NCBI RefSeq assembly: GCF_011297335.1
Contig: NZ_JAAOTJ010000012.1
Coordinates: 150,302-214,301, forward strand
Reading direction: 5' to 3'
Length of the DNA: 64,000 bases
Origin: Catellatospora methionotrophica
Lineage (GTDB): Bacteria > Actinomycetota > Actinomycetes > Mycobacteriales > Micromonosporaceae
Position numbers and translations under genes: made by a program
Shown here: in pieces, positions 16,236-25,541 of the stretch
Layout: the number at the start of each line of letters is the position of its first letter
Numbering within the stretch: position 1 is the first letter of the stretch
Notes under the pieces: model-generated
The model's input: only the letters and a program-made list of their open reading frames with translations
Database searches by the model: none
Told to the model about the DNA's origin: nothing

Positions 16236-16736
16236 ATGGGCTACACGGGACGGATCGTGGTGGGACGGTCCGAGCTGGCAGCGCTGCGGTCCAAGACGTT
16301 GCGGGAGTACGGCGTCAGGGTGCTCTGGCAGTGCGCCTACCAGGACGGATGGTGGCAGGTCCAGCTCGACGGCGACGGTGACCGGCCGGTGGCGATGCTG
16401 CGCGCCCTGGCGGCCGAGACCGGGCGGCCGGTGCTGTCCGCGTACGTGCTCGACAGCGACTTCGCCGAGGTGGTGGGCATGACGCCGGGCGGCACCCGGT
16501 GGCGCGCCTACCTCAACGAGCGGTCGGCGGCGGAGTACGGCGCGCCGCCGTTGCCGTACGCGCACGACGAGCTGCTGGCGCAGGTGCTGACGTGGGCGGC
16601 CGAGGCGGGGCTCGCCGCGGCAGCCGTCGGCGAGGCGTTGGTCGCGCAGCATATCTTCGCCGAGGAGGCCTTCGGCGCCCTGCTCACGGCCCTCGGCCTG
16701 GTCCAGGTGGAAGCGACGCCCCGCGACGCCCCCTAG
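16236..16736 (+). CDS. Hypothetical protein
   Basis: A 166-residue cytoplasmic protein. The frame opens at 16134, but conserved-looking sequence starts at ATG 16236 (MGYTGRIVVGRSELAALRSKTLREYGVRVLWQ). The N-terminal half is alpha/beta with WWQVQLDGD and RPVLSAYVLDSDFAEV; the C-terminal part is helical and Ala-rich (LLAQVLTWAAEAGLAAAAVGEALVAQ has no charge pattern of a membrane helix). Family not recognised. A 26-bp-stem repeat follows the gene. Confidence 0.6.
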   Translation: MGYTGRIVVGRSELAALRSKTLREYGVRVLWQCAYQDGWWQVQLDGDGDRPVAMLRALAAETGRPVLSAYVLDSDFAEVVGMTPGGTRWRAYLNERSAAEYGAPPLPYAHDELLAQVLTWAAEAGLAAAAVGEALVAQHIFAEEAFGALLTALGLVQVEATPRDAP

Positions 16737-16806
16737 CCCCGCCGCCCGCCGCCGGACGGTCCCCGAACGACCAGCCCACGCCGGGCGAGCCCGGGGCACC
16801 CGTTCG

Positions 16807-16865
16807 CAACTCTTAAAAACTCGCGGCCTCCACTCGTCATGGAGGCCGCGAGTTTTTAAGAGTTG
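16807..16865. repeat. Long perfect inverted repeat, family A copy 1 (likely terminator)
   Basis: Arms 16807-16832 and 16840-16865 are perfectly complementary over 26 bp around a 7-nt loop. The outer part begins CAACTCTTAAAAACT; the inner part is GCGGCCTCC. It lies between a rightward hypothetical gene and the leftward ABC permease, so it can terminate both. A close copy is at 50148-50206. Confidence 0.85.
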
Positions 16866-16912
16866 CGGCTCAGGGCAGGAGGAGGCGGCGGCTCGGGGTA
16901 GGAGGAGGCGGG

Positions 16913-17671
16913 TCAGGGGAGGAGGAGGTGGGAGAGGCGGCGGGTGGCGAGCCAGGAGCCGAGGGCGGCCATGGCGAGCAGGTAGGCGACGGCGATGAGC
17001 ATGCCGGGGTGCAGGTGGCCGGTGGTGAGGCCGCGTAGGAGTTCGATGCTCTGGTAGAGGGGGAGGGCGGCGACGACGGGGCGGATGGCGGCGGGGTAGA
17101 CCGACAGCGGGTAGAACGTCGTCGCGAACAGGAACATCGGCAGCATGAACAGCTGCAGGTACTGCTGGTGGTGGAACTCGCGGATGACGGTGATCGCGGC
17201 CATGCCCGCGGCGGAGAAGGCGTACGCGATGAGCATGCAGGCGGGAAGGGCGAGCAGTGCCCACCACGAGTGGACCATCCCGAACGCGGCGATCACGATC
17301 AGGAAGCAGGCCGCCGACAGGGTGCTGCGCAGCACCGACGCGGCGATCTCGCCGTACGCGATATCGCGTACGGTCAGCGGGGTGGTGATGATCGCGTCGT
17401 AGAACTTCTCGAAGCGCAACCGCCACCAGACGGCGCCGGTGGTCTCGGCGATGGCCGAGTTCATGGCGGAGGTGGCCAGCAGTGCGGGGGCGACGAACGC
17501 GGCGTACGCGACCGCGCCGCCGCCGCCGTCGATGAGCTGTCCGATGCCGACGCCGATCGACATCAGGTAGAGGAACGGCTCGAACACGCCGTTGACGGCG
17601 AGGTTCCACGGCCGGCCCTTGCGCAGCACCCACAGGTGCCGCAGGACGATCACGTGCGCGGCGGGCATCAT
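16913..17671 (-). CDS. ABC-2 transporter permease (NodJ/DrrB-like), second subunit
   Basis: A 252-residue permease with about six membrane segments. MMPAAHVIVLRHLWVLRKGRPWNLAVNGVFEPFLYLMSIGVGIG at the N-terminus and FLFATTFYPLSVYPAAIRPVVAALPLYQSIELLRGLT near the C-terminus are hallmarks of the ABC-2 family. Start ATG 17671 has AAGGGG upstream and lies 8 bp after the previous permease; the frame continues upstream without coding sense. It is the last gene of an ATPase-permease-permease operon. The two permeases are paralogous and presumably heterodimerise. An export role (lipid, glycolipid or antibiotic) is inferred. Confidence 0.88.
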   Translation of the reverse strand: MMPAAHVIVLRHLWVLRKGRPWNLAVNGVFEPFLYLMSIGVGIGQLIDGGGGAVAYAAFVAPALLATSAMNSAIAETTGAVWWRLRFEKFYDAIITTPLTVRDIAYGEIAASVLRSTLSAACFLIVIAAFGMVHSWWALLALPACMLIAYAFSAAGMAAITVIREFHHQQYLQLFMLPMFLFATTFYPLSVYPAAIRPVVAALPLYQSIELLRGLTTGHLHPGMLIAVAYLLAMAALGSWLATRRLSHLLLP

Positions 17672-17679
17672 GGTCCCCT

Positions 17680-18467
17680 TCACGGGTGCAGGTGGCGGCG
17701 GAAGTTGCGCCGGGCCAGGAGGTATCCCGCGAGCGCCATGGCCGACAGGTACGCGGTGTGGGTGAGGCTGCCCGCCCAGGTGGCGGTGCCGAGGGTGAGG
17801 GTGCGGCACAGTTCGACGCCGTGCCACAGCGGCGTGAGCGCGACCAGGTGCTGGGCGGCCTCGGGTAGCTGGGTGGTGGCGAAGAAGGTGCCGGAGAACA
17901 GGTACAGCGGCATCACCACCCATTTGAACAGCGTCTGCACGGGGCGTACGTCGGGCAGCGTCACCGCCCACGCGGTCACCGGCATCGCGAACGCGAACCC
18001 GGTCAGCGCGGCGGCGGGCAGGGTCAGCGCGGCCAGTGGTGAGGTCGCGACGCCGAAGGCGAACATGACGGCGCAGAACGCGGTCGCGCCGATGGCGACC
18101 TTCACGGCCATGAACAGCGCGTGGCCGTTGAGCACGTCGACGGGTTCGAGCGGGGTCGCGACCGCGACCGGGTAGGCGCGGCCGGGCATGCGGTGGTAGC
18201 TGACCGGGAACGCCGACTCGATGATGCCGTTCTGCATGGACGCGGCGGCGAGCATGCCGGGTGCGAAGAACGCCAGGTAGCTCACCCCGCCCAGGGCGGC
18301 GACGTGCGAGCCGACGATGGTGCCCAGTCCCGCGCCGATGGCGATCAGGAACAGCAGCGGGTTGGCCACGCTGATGACGATGGTGCCCTTCCAGTTGCGG
18401 CGGTAGTGCAGCCAGCAGTAGCGGTAGAAGCGCAGGGCCATGCCCCGTGGGGCGGTGTCGGTCGTCA

Positions 18468-18468
<1 letters not shown>
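17680..18468 (-). CDS. ABC-2 transporter permease (NodJ/DrrB-like), first subunit
   Basis: A 262-residue permease with about six membrane spans, starting MTTDTAPRGMALRFYRYCWLHYRRNWKGTI. The C-terminal FLFSG-type motif (LYLFSGTFFATTQLPEAAQHLVALTPLWHGVELCR) is typical of NodJ/DrrB-like exporters. Its ATG overlaps the ATPase stop by one base (TGATG), a tight coupling. It pairs with the paralogous permease 8 bp downstream. Confidence 0.9.
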
Positions 18469-19421
<953 letters not shown>

Positions 19422-19489
19422 GATCGACAGCGTAGGGAAAATGATAGAAAATCTGCAAGAAATTTACCTGCCAGAGCAAATTCTGAACT

Positions 19490-20488
19490 TCATGGTACGA
19501 GCACGGCCGCGCCCTCGAAGCGGTCGCCCGCCAGATCGGCCAGTGCCTCGTCGGCCCGGTCCAGCGGGTAGACGTTGGTGGTGACCGACAGCGGATGGGT
19601 GGCCGCCAGGGCCAGGAACTCGCGACCGTCGTCGCGGGTGTTCGCGGCGACGCTGCGCAACTGGCGCTCCTCGAACAGGTGCCGTTCGTAGTTCAGCACC
19701 GGGATGTCGGTGAGGTGGATGCCCGCGATGGCGAGGGTGCCGCCCCGGTCCAGGGCCGACAGCGCCGGTGGCACCAGGTCGCCGACCGGGGCGAACAGGA
19801 TCGCCGCGTCCAGTGGCGTGGGCGGCTGCTCGTCCGCGCCGCCCGCCCAGGCCGCGCCCAGGCTCAGGCCCAGCTCGCGGGCGGCGGGAGAGCGGGTCAT
19901 CACGTACACCGTCGCGCCCTGGGCCAGGGCGACCTGTGCGGTGAGGTGCGCCGACGAGCCGAAGCCGTAGATGCCCAGGGTGCCGCCCGGCGGCAGGTCC
20001 GCGCGGCGCAGTGCCCGGTGGCCGATGATGCCCGCGCACAGCAGCGGCGCGAGGTGCACGTCGTCGTACCCGTCCGGCAGCCGGTAGGCGTAGTCGGCGG
20101 GCACCGTGGCGTACTCGGCGTAGCCGCCGTCGGCGTCCCAGCCGGTGTAGCGGGAGGCGGGGCACAGGTTCTCCCGGCCACGGCGGCAGTAGACACAGGT
20201 CTGGTCGGTGTGGCGCAGCCAGGCGATGCCCGCCCGGTCGCCGGCCGCCCAGCCGGTCACGGCGTCGCCGAGCGCGGTGACCTCGCCGACGACCTGGTGG
20301 CCCGGGATCACGGGACTGCGGTGGGGCGGCAGGTCGCCCTCCGCGACGTGCAGGTCGGTACGGCACACGGCGCAGGCCCGTACGCGTACCAGCAGCTCGT
20401 CCGCGGCCGGGACGGGCATCGGGCGGCGCACCGCCCGCAGCGGCCTGGTCGCGATCGGGCCGGGTGCGGCGACCTCCCAGGCGGCCAT
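19490..20488 (-). CDS. Zinc-dependent alcohol dehydrogenase
   Basis: A 332-residue medium-chain dehydrogenase. Catalytic zinc ligands are in CAVCRTDLH and PGHQVVGEV; the four-Cys structural zinc loop is reduced to [12 protein letters not shown]. The Rossmann fold carries [10 protein letters not shown]. It resembles AdhA-type zinc alcohol dehydrogenases. Start ATG 20488 ([10 protein letters not shown]) follows GGAGG; GTG 20497 is an alternative. It is divergent from the helix-hairpin-helix gene with 64 bp between them. The natural alcohol or aldehyde is unknown. Confidence 0.92.
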   Translation of the reverse strand: MAAWEVAAPGPIATRPLRAVRRPMPVPAADELLVRVRACAVCRTDLHVAEGDLPPHRSPVIPGHQVVGEVTALGDAVTGWAAGDRAGIAWLRHTDQTCVYCRRGRENLCPASRYTGWDADGGYAEYATVPADYAYRLPDGYDDVHLAPLLCAGIIGHRALRRADLPPGGTLGIYGFGSSAHLTAQVALAQGATVYVMTRSPAARELGLSLGAAWAGGADEQPPTPLDAAILFAPVGDLVPPALSALDRGGTLAIAGIHLTDIPVLNYERHLFEERQLRSVAANTRDDGREFLALAATHPLSVTTNVYPLDRADEALADLAGDRFEGAAVLVP

Positions 20489-20552
20489 CGTGTCCACGCC
20501 TCCATCATCGCCGGGCCGGGCGTTGTCGGTCCGCTGATCTACGATCGGGACC

Positions 20553-20762
20553 ATGAGCGCAGTCCCGGGCGACGAGATCCCGAAGATCAGCGGCCCGGCG
20601 AACGGCGCCCTGGCCCTGGCCGGGCACACGACCCTGACCGCGATCGCGGAGCTGACCAAGAAAGAGTTGCTCGCCCTGCACGGCGTCGGGCCCAAGGCGA
20701 TCCGGATCCTGCGCGAGGCGCTCGCCGAGCGCGGTCTCACCTTCGCCGACGAGCGAAAGTGA
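20553..20762 (+). CDS. Small helix-hairpin-helix DNA-binding protein
   Basis: A 69-residue protein consisting almost wholly of one helix-hairpin-helix unit like that of the RNA polymerase alpha C-terminal domain: [36 protein letters not shown], with the HGVGPKA hairpin. It probably binds DNA non-specifically. The start is supported by a TACGAT box (20540-20545) placed 7 nt before the ATG, the leaderless layout. It precedes the kinase-like gene by 45 bp. Confidence 0.8.
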   Translation: MSAVPGDEIPKISGPANGALALAGHTTLTAIAELTKKELLALHGVGPKAIRILREALAERGLTFADERK

Positions 20763-20807
20763 TCATCTGCGGGTAGCCTGCCGTCACGACGACGGGAGGA
20801 CCACCCC

Positions 20808-21878
20808 ATGCGCGACGGTCTGGCCTACGGTGCGCGGCTGGCCCGCCACTACGCGGCCTCGGCCGCGCTGGCGCTGCTCAGCGACGCCGAACTCGCCGAC
20901 CGGGTCACCGCGGCCGAGGTCGTCGGCGCGGGCATCGGCGGCGTCGCGGCCCGGCTCGACCTGGACGGGACACCGGTGTTCGTCAAGCGGATCCCGCTGA
21001 CCGACCTGGAGCGCCGTCCCGAGCACGTGCGTTCCACCGCGAACCTGCACGGCCTGGCCCCGCACTGCCAGTACGGCATCGTCTCGCCCGGCTTCGGGGC
21101 CTGGCGCGAGCTGGCCGCCAACACGCTGACCACCAACTGGGTGCTGGCCGGACGGCATCCGGGCTTCGCGCTCATGTACCACTGGCGGGTGCTGCCCGGT
21201 GCCCCGGCCGTCGCGGCGGAGCACGAGGACGCCGAGGCCACGGTCGCGTTCCTGGGCGGCGACGCCGCCGTCCGCGACCGCCTGGCGGCGCTGGCGGGGG
21301 CCTCGGCGAGCCTGGTCCTGTTCCTCGAACACCTCCCGCACCGGCTGGGTGACTGGCTGGCCGGACCGCTCGCGGCGGGCGGGGACGAACTGGTCGCGGC
21401 GTGCCACATGATGGAGCGAGAGCTGCTCGGCGGGGTGGACTTCCTGCAGGCGCACGAGCTGCACCACTTCGACGCGCACCTGGGCAACCTGCTCACCGAC
21501 GGCCGCCACGTCTACTTCGTCGACTTCGGGCTGGCGGTGTCACCGCGCTTCGCGCTGTCGCCGCGGGAGTCGGCGTTCCTGACCCGCCACGCCACCCACG
21601 ATCCGGGCTACGTGCGGATGCGGCTGGTCAACTGGCTCGTCCAGCACGTGGTCGGCGTGCCGGTGCCGGAGGTCGGCGGGCCGGTCGAGCGCAACGCCTA
21701 CATCCGCGAGTGCGCCTCCGGCAGGCGGCCGGAGGGCGTCGCGCCGGAGCTCGCCGACATGATCGTCCGGCACGCGCCGGTCGCCGCGCTGCTGAACGGC
21801 TTCTACTGGCGGCTGTTCGACGGCGAGATGGACGCGCCGTACCCGGCGGCCGAGGTCGCCCGTGCACTGACCCGATGA
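20808..21878 (+). CDS. Protein-kinase-fold protein
   Basis: A 356-residue kinase-like protein. The ATP lobe has a degenerate Gly loop ([23 protein letters not shown]; Lys about 65). The catalytic loop HFDAHLGN (H220, D222, N227) and the metal-binding DFG (D239) are intact, so phosphotransfer activity is plausible. The length and the absence of a membrane anchor or sensor domain suggest an aminoglycoside-phosphotransferase-like or small-molecule kinase rather than a Pkn sensor kinase. Start ATG 20808 has GGGAGG upstream. Substrate unknown. Confidence 0.78.
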   Translation: MRDGLAYGARLARHYAASAALALLSDAELADRVTAAEVVGAGIGGVAARLDLDGTPVFVKRIPLTDLERRPEHVRSTANLHGLAPHCQYGIVSPGFGAWRELAANTLTTNWVLAGRHPGFALMYHWRVLPGAPAVAAEHEDAEATVAFLGGDAAVRDRLAALAGASASLVLFLEHLPHRLGDWLAGPLAAGGDELVAACHMMERELLGGVDFLQAHELHHFDAHLGNLLTDGRHVYFVDFGLAVSPRFALSPRESAFLTRHATHDPGYVRMRLVNWLVQHVVGVPVPEVGGPVERNAYIRECASGRRPEGVAPELADMIVRHAPVAALLNGFYWRLFDGEMDAPYPAAEVARALTR

Positions 21879-21886
21879 CTCGGCGT

Positions 21887-21902
21887 GTGCAAGCGGTTGC
21901 AC
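21887..21902. promoter_or_regulatory. LacI-family-type operator upstream of the GH71/99-like gene
   Basis: GTGCAAGCGGTTGCAC is a palindrome with 6-bp arms around GCGG, matching the common LacI-family operator pattern TGCAA-N4-TTGCA with a central CG. It lies 217 bp upstream of the glycoside hydrolase start and 9 bp after the previous gene. No LacI regulator is encoded in the window. Confidence 0.65.
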
Positions 21903-22118
21903 GCTCCGTTGCGGTAAACGGTGATGTTGCGGGTCGGTTTTGGAATTGTTTCCGTCGACATCTTGCCGAGCCTGGGGCGCGGGCATAGGGTTTTGCCAAT
22001 CCCCGCCCGGGGATGCGGTCCCGCTCACCGCCGTTCGCCGCCGGACATCCGATGTTCCGGCGACGGAGGGTGCCACGCTCCCGCGCCACCCTCCGGCTGT
22101 GCAGGAAGGGTGTGCGCA

Positions 22119-24512
22119 ATGGCAGTATCCCGGCGGAGGTTCGTGACCTCCGTGGCATCCGGTTCGGCGCTGGCCGCCACCGGCGGAGCCGTCGCAGGCG
22201 GCCTGACCGCGGCGAGCCCGGCCGCGGCGGCCAGCCCGCCCGGCGACGTCGTCGGCAAGATCTCGGTCGGCTACCAGGGGTGGTTCGCGGCCACCGGCGA
22301 CGGGGCCCCGATCAACGGCTGGTGGCACTGGAGCAACAACTGGGGCCAGCCGCCGTCGCCGAGCAACAACGCGATCGTGTCCTGGCCGGACATGCGCGAC
22401 TACCCGGCGCAATACCAGACCGCGTACGCCAACCTCGGCAGCGGCCAGCCCGCGAAGCTGTTCTCGTCCTACGACCAGTCGACGGTGAACCTGCACTTCC
22501 AGTGGATGGCGCAGCACGGCTGCGACACCGCGGCGCTGCAGCGGTTCAACCCGTTCGGCGGCGAGGGCCCGACCCGCGACGCGATGGCCGCCAAGGTGCG
22601 CTCCGCCGCCGAGGCCAACGGGCGCAAGTTCTACATCATGTACGACGTCACCAACTGGGCGAACATGCAGTCGGAGCTGAAGACCGACTGGACCACGAAG
22701 ATGTCGGCGTACACGGCCTCGTCGGCGTACGCCCGGCAGAACGGCAAGCCGGTCGTCTGCATCTGGGGCTTCGGCTTCAACGACCCCGGCCGCCCGTTCG
22801 CGCCCGAGGTCTGCCTCGAGGTGCTGAACTGGTTCAAGGCCCAGGGCTGCTACGTCATCGGCGGCGTGCCGACGTACTGGCGGCAGGGCATCAACGACTC
22901 CCGCGCGGGCTTCTTCAACGTCTACACCGCGTTCAACATGATCTCGCCGTGGATGGTCGGCCGCACCGGTGACGTCGCCGGGCTGGACTGGTTCTACACC
23001 AACGTCAACGTGCCCGACCAGGCCGAGTGCAACAACCGCGGGATCGACTACCAGCCGTGCGTCATGCCCGGCGACCTGTCCTCGCACCACCGGTTCCACG
23101 GCGACTTCTACTGGCGGCACCTGTACAACATGATCCGCGTCGGGGCGCAGGGCCTGTACGTGTCGATGTTCGACGAGTACAACGAGGGCAACCAGATCGC
23201 CAAGACCGCCGAGAACGCCTCGCAGGTGCCCACCAACTCGGGCATCGTCACCCTCGACGAGGACGGCACGGTCTGCTCGTCGGACTACTACCTGCGCATC
23301 ACCGCCGACGGCGGCCGGATGCTCAAGGGGCAGCTCGCGCTGACCGCGGTGCGCCCGACCCAGCCGGTCGTCGGCGGGCAGCCGCCGGTCGAGGGCAACC
23401 TGGCGCTGAACAAGCCGGTCACGGCCAGCAGCGTCAACGCCAACTTCGTGCCGCAGAACGCGGTCGACGGCAACCCGGCCACCTACTGGGAGAGCGTCAA
23501 CAACGCGTTCCCGCAGTGGCTGCAGGTCGACCTCGGCGCGGCCGCCACGGTCAGCCGGGTCGTGCTGAAGCTGCCCGCGGGCTGGGGCAGCCGGGTCGAG
23601 ACGCTGTCCGTGCAGGGCAGCACCAACGGCTCGACGTTCAGCACCCTGTCGGCCTCGGCCGGGCGCACCTTCGACCCCGGCGCGGCCAACACCGTCACCA
23701 TCACGTTCACGGCGGCGACCACGCGGTACGTGCGGATCAACGTCACCGGCAACACCGGCTGGCCCGCGGCGCAGCTGTCCACGCTGGAGGTGTACGGGAC
23801 CGCGCCGCAGGGCGACACCCAGGCCCCCAGCGCCCCGGGCAACCTGACCGTCACCGGGCAGACCGCCAACAGCGTGTCGCTGTCCTGGCAGGCGTCCACC
23901 GACAACGTCGGCGTCACCGGATACCAGGTGCGCCAGGCGGGCAACGTGGTCGCGGGCGCGACCGGGACGGCGTACACGGTGACCGGGCTGAGTCCGGCGA
24001 CGACCTACGCCTTCACGGTCACCGCGCAGGACGCGGCGGGCAACACGTCGTCGCCGTCGAACACCGCCACGGCCACCACCAGCTCGGCGCCCGCGTCGAA
24101 CCTGGCCCGCAACAAGCCCACCCAGGCCAGCAGCTACACGCAGAACTACGGGCCGGGCAACACCGTCGACGGCAACGCCGACACGTACTGGGAGAGCGCC
24201 AACAGCGCGTTCCCGCAGTGGCTGCAGGTCGATCTAGGCGCGGCGACCACGGTCAGCCGCGTCGTGCTCAAGCTGCCGCCGGCCGCGTCGTGGGCCAGCC
24301 GCACCCAGACGCTGTCCGTGCAGGGCAGCGCCAACGGCTCGACGTTCAGCACCGTCGTGAACTCCGCCGGGTACACGTTCAACCCGTCCTCGGGCAACAC
24401 CGTGACCATCACCTTCCCGGCGACGTCCACCCGCTACGTGCGGCTGAACTTCACCGGCAACACCGGCTGGCCCGCCGGTCAGCTCTCGGAGTTCGAGGTC
24501 TGGGCCAGCTGA
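22119..24512 (+). CDS. Tat-exported GH71/99-like glycosidase with two discoidin modules
   Basis: A 797-residue exported enzyme. The twin-arginine signal MAVSRRRFVTSVASGSALAAT is followed by an Ala-rich cleavage region (about residue 38). The catalytic region (about 40-420) begins VGKISVGYQGWFAATGDG and matches the GH71/GH99-like TIM-barrel group: VCIWGFGFND, GVPTYWRQG, YVSMFDEYNEGNQI with the acidic Asp/Glu pair. A discoidin (F5/8C, CBM32-like) module (about 425-560), an FN3 domain (about 566-655) and a second discoidin module (about 660-797) complete it. Substrate is unproven; GH99 acts on mannan-type and GH71 on alpha-1,3-glucan linkages. Start fixed by AGGAAGG. A LacI-type operator lies upstream. 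Confidence 0.9.
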   Translation: MAVSRRRFVTSVASGSALAATGGAVAGGLTAASPAAAASPPGDVVGKISVGYQGWFAATGDGAPINGWWHWSNNWGQPPSPSNNAIVSWPDMRDYPAQYQTAYANLGSGQPAKLFSSYDQSTVNLHFQWMAQHGCDTAALQRFNPFGGEGPTRDAMAAKVRSAAEANGRKFYIMYDVTNWANMQSELKTDWTTKMSAYTASSAYARQNGKPVVCIWGFGFNDPGRPFAPEVCLEVLNWFKAQGCYVIGGVPTYWRQGINDSRAGFFNVYTAFNMISPWMVGRTGDVAGLDWFYTNVNVPDQAECNNRGIDYQPCVMPGDLSSHHRFHGDFYWRHLYNMIRVGAQGLYVSMFDEYNEGNQIAKTAENASQVPTNSGIVTLDEDGTVCSSDYYLRITADGGRMLKGQLALTAVRPTQPVVGGQPPVEGNLALNKPVTASSVNANFVPQNAVDGNPATYWESVNNAFPQWLQVDLGAAATVSRVVLKLPAGWGSRVETLSVQGSTNGSTFSTLSASAGRTFDPGAANTVTITFTAATTRYVRINVTGNTGWPAAQLSTLEVYGTAPQGDTQAPSAPGNLTVTGQTANSVSLSWQASTDNVGVTGYQVRQAGNVVAGATGTAYTVTGLSPATTYAFTVTAQDAAGNTSSPSNTATATTSSAPASNLARNKPTQASSYTQNYGPGNTVDGNADTYWESANSAFPQWLQVDLGAATTVSRVVLKLPPAASWASRTQTLSVQGSANGSTFSTVVNSAGYTFNPSSGNTVTITFPATSTRYVRLNFTGNTGWPAGQLSEFEVWAS

Positions 24513-24540
24513 CTCCCGCCGTTCCCGGCGGGCGCTGACC

Positions 24541-24579
24541 GGCCCGCGGTCCACGACGCCGAACGTCGGACCGCGGGCC
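24541..24579 (+). terminator. Terminator after the GH71/99-like gene
   Basis: GGCCCGCGGTCC (24541-24552) pairs perfectly with GGACCGCGGGCC (24568-24579), 28 bp past the stop codon. Confidence 0.8.
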
Positions 24580-24590
24580 GCACTCGCGGC

Positions 24591-24634
24591 CGCCGTGCCG
24601 GACCCGCCTTGCCCCAGGCGTGCCCGGCACGGCG
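24591..24634. terminator. Second hairpin between convergent genes
   Basis: CGCCGTGCCG (24591-24600) pairs with CGGCACGGCG (24625-24634) around a 24-nt loop. It lies just beyond the stop of the leftward AHSA1 gene and after the previous hairpin, so it probably serves the leftward operon. Confidence 0.55.
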
Positions 24635-24662
24635 GCCGTTCCTGCGCGCGGGCCACGGCCTG

Positions 24663-25148
24663 TCACGAGGCGAGCAGGTCGTCGATCTGGTTGATGGCCA
24701 GCGACGCGCCCTCGACTACACCCATGTCGAGCACCTGCTGCAGCTGCTCGGCCGACGGGTAGACACCCAGGTACGTCGCGCGGGTGCCGCCGTCGTGCGC
24801 GGTGAACGTGTAGACGTTCCGGGAGGCGGGCAGGTCCGGGTTCGGGGTGAAGTCCAGGTCGGCGAAGCCGTCCTCGAACGCGAAGCCGTCCGGCTCGTCG
24901 ACGGCCGTGACCAGCCAGTATCCGGCGTGCTTGTCGCCCTCGGGGCCGGTCATGAAGTAGTTGACCCGCCCGCCGGGCCGCAGGTCGTGGTCGACCACGG
25001 TCGCCGGGTAGGTCGGCGGGCCCCACACCTTCTCCAGCTGGCGCGGGTCGGCGTAGACCTGCCAGACCCGCTCCACCGGGGCGGCGAAGTCGGCGACGAT
25101 GGTCAAGGTCAGCGCGTCGAGGTCGTGCTTGACGTCGATCACGGGCAT
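24663..25148 (-). CDS. AHSA1/SRPBCC-family protein
   Basis: A 161-residue SRPBCC-fold protein (MPVIDVKHDLDALTLTIVADFAAPVERVWQVYADPRQLEKVWGPPTYPATV), the AHSA1-like type often encoded next to ArsR regulators. The fold makes a hydrophobic cavity; such proteins bind or convert small hydrophobic ligands, and the ligand is unknown. It lies 3 bp after the ArsR stop, so the two genes are one coupled operon under the ArsR operator. Confidence 0.9.
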   Translation of the reverse strand: MPVIDVKHDLDALTLTIVADFAAPVERVWQVYADPRQLEKVWGPPTYPATVVDHDLRPGGRVNYFMTGPEGDKHAGYWLVTAVDEPDGFAFEDGFADLDFTPNPDLPASRNVYTFTAHDGGTRATYLGVYPSAEQLQQVLDMGVVEGASLAINQIDDLLAS

Positions 25149-25151
25149 GGT

Positions 25152-25493
25152 TCAGTCCTCCGGTTCGGGATCGGACGCGATGAGGTCGTCGATGCGGGCG
25201 ATGCGGCCGCGCCAGACCTGCTCCAGCTCGGCCAGCAGGGACGCCACCGAGCGCACCGCCGCCACGTCACCGCTGACCAGCTGCTCGCGTCCGCTGCGCA
25301 GCTTGGTCAGCAGGCCGGCCTTCTCCAGGACGGCGACGTGTTTCTGCACCGCGGCGAAGCTCATGTCGTACTTCGCCGCGAGCGCGGAGACCGAGTGCTG
25401 TCCGGCCAGCACCCGGCGCATGATGTCGCGCCTGGTGCGGTCGGCCAGGGCGTGGAAGAAGGCGTCCGCCCGGTCCTCGCTCTGCTCGGTCAC
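25152..25493 (-). CDS. ArsR-family transcriptional regulator
   Basis: A 113-residue winged-helix regulator: FHALADRTRRDIMRRVLAGQHSVSALAAKYDMSFAAVQKHVAVLEKAGLLTKLRSGREQLV. It lacks metal-binding Cys, as in the ArsR/AHSA1 operon type rather than metal sensors. It probably represses its own operon through the palindrome in its promoter. Confidence 0.92.
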   Translation of the reverse strand: MTEQSEDRADAFFHALADRTRRDIMRRVLAGQHSVSALAAKYDMSFAAVQKHVAVLEKAGLLTKLRSGREQLVSGDVAAVRSVASLLAELEQVWRGRIARIDDLIASDPEPED

Positions 25494-25501
25494 CCCTCAA
25501 A

Positions 25502-25530
25502 CATACAACCAATCGGTTGTACGTTGTCAA
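25502..25530 (-). promoter_or_regulatory. ArsR promoter with embedded operator
   Basis: Reading leftward: TTGACA (complement of 25525-25530), exactly 17 bp, then TGTATG (complement of 25502-25507). The perfect palindrome TACAACC-AATC-GGTTGTA (25504-25521) overlaps the -10 box and most of the spacer, so a bound repressor would block RNA polymerase. Confidence 0.75.
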
Positions 25531-25541
25531 GCGGCCCCGCC

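Noticed and set aside
16807..16865. CRISPR-like or tRNA-like structure at the long hairpin
   Set aside because: Single inverted repeat with no spacer array, and no tRNA arms or CCA-type features.
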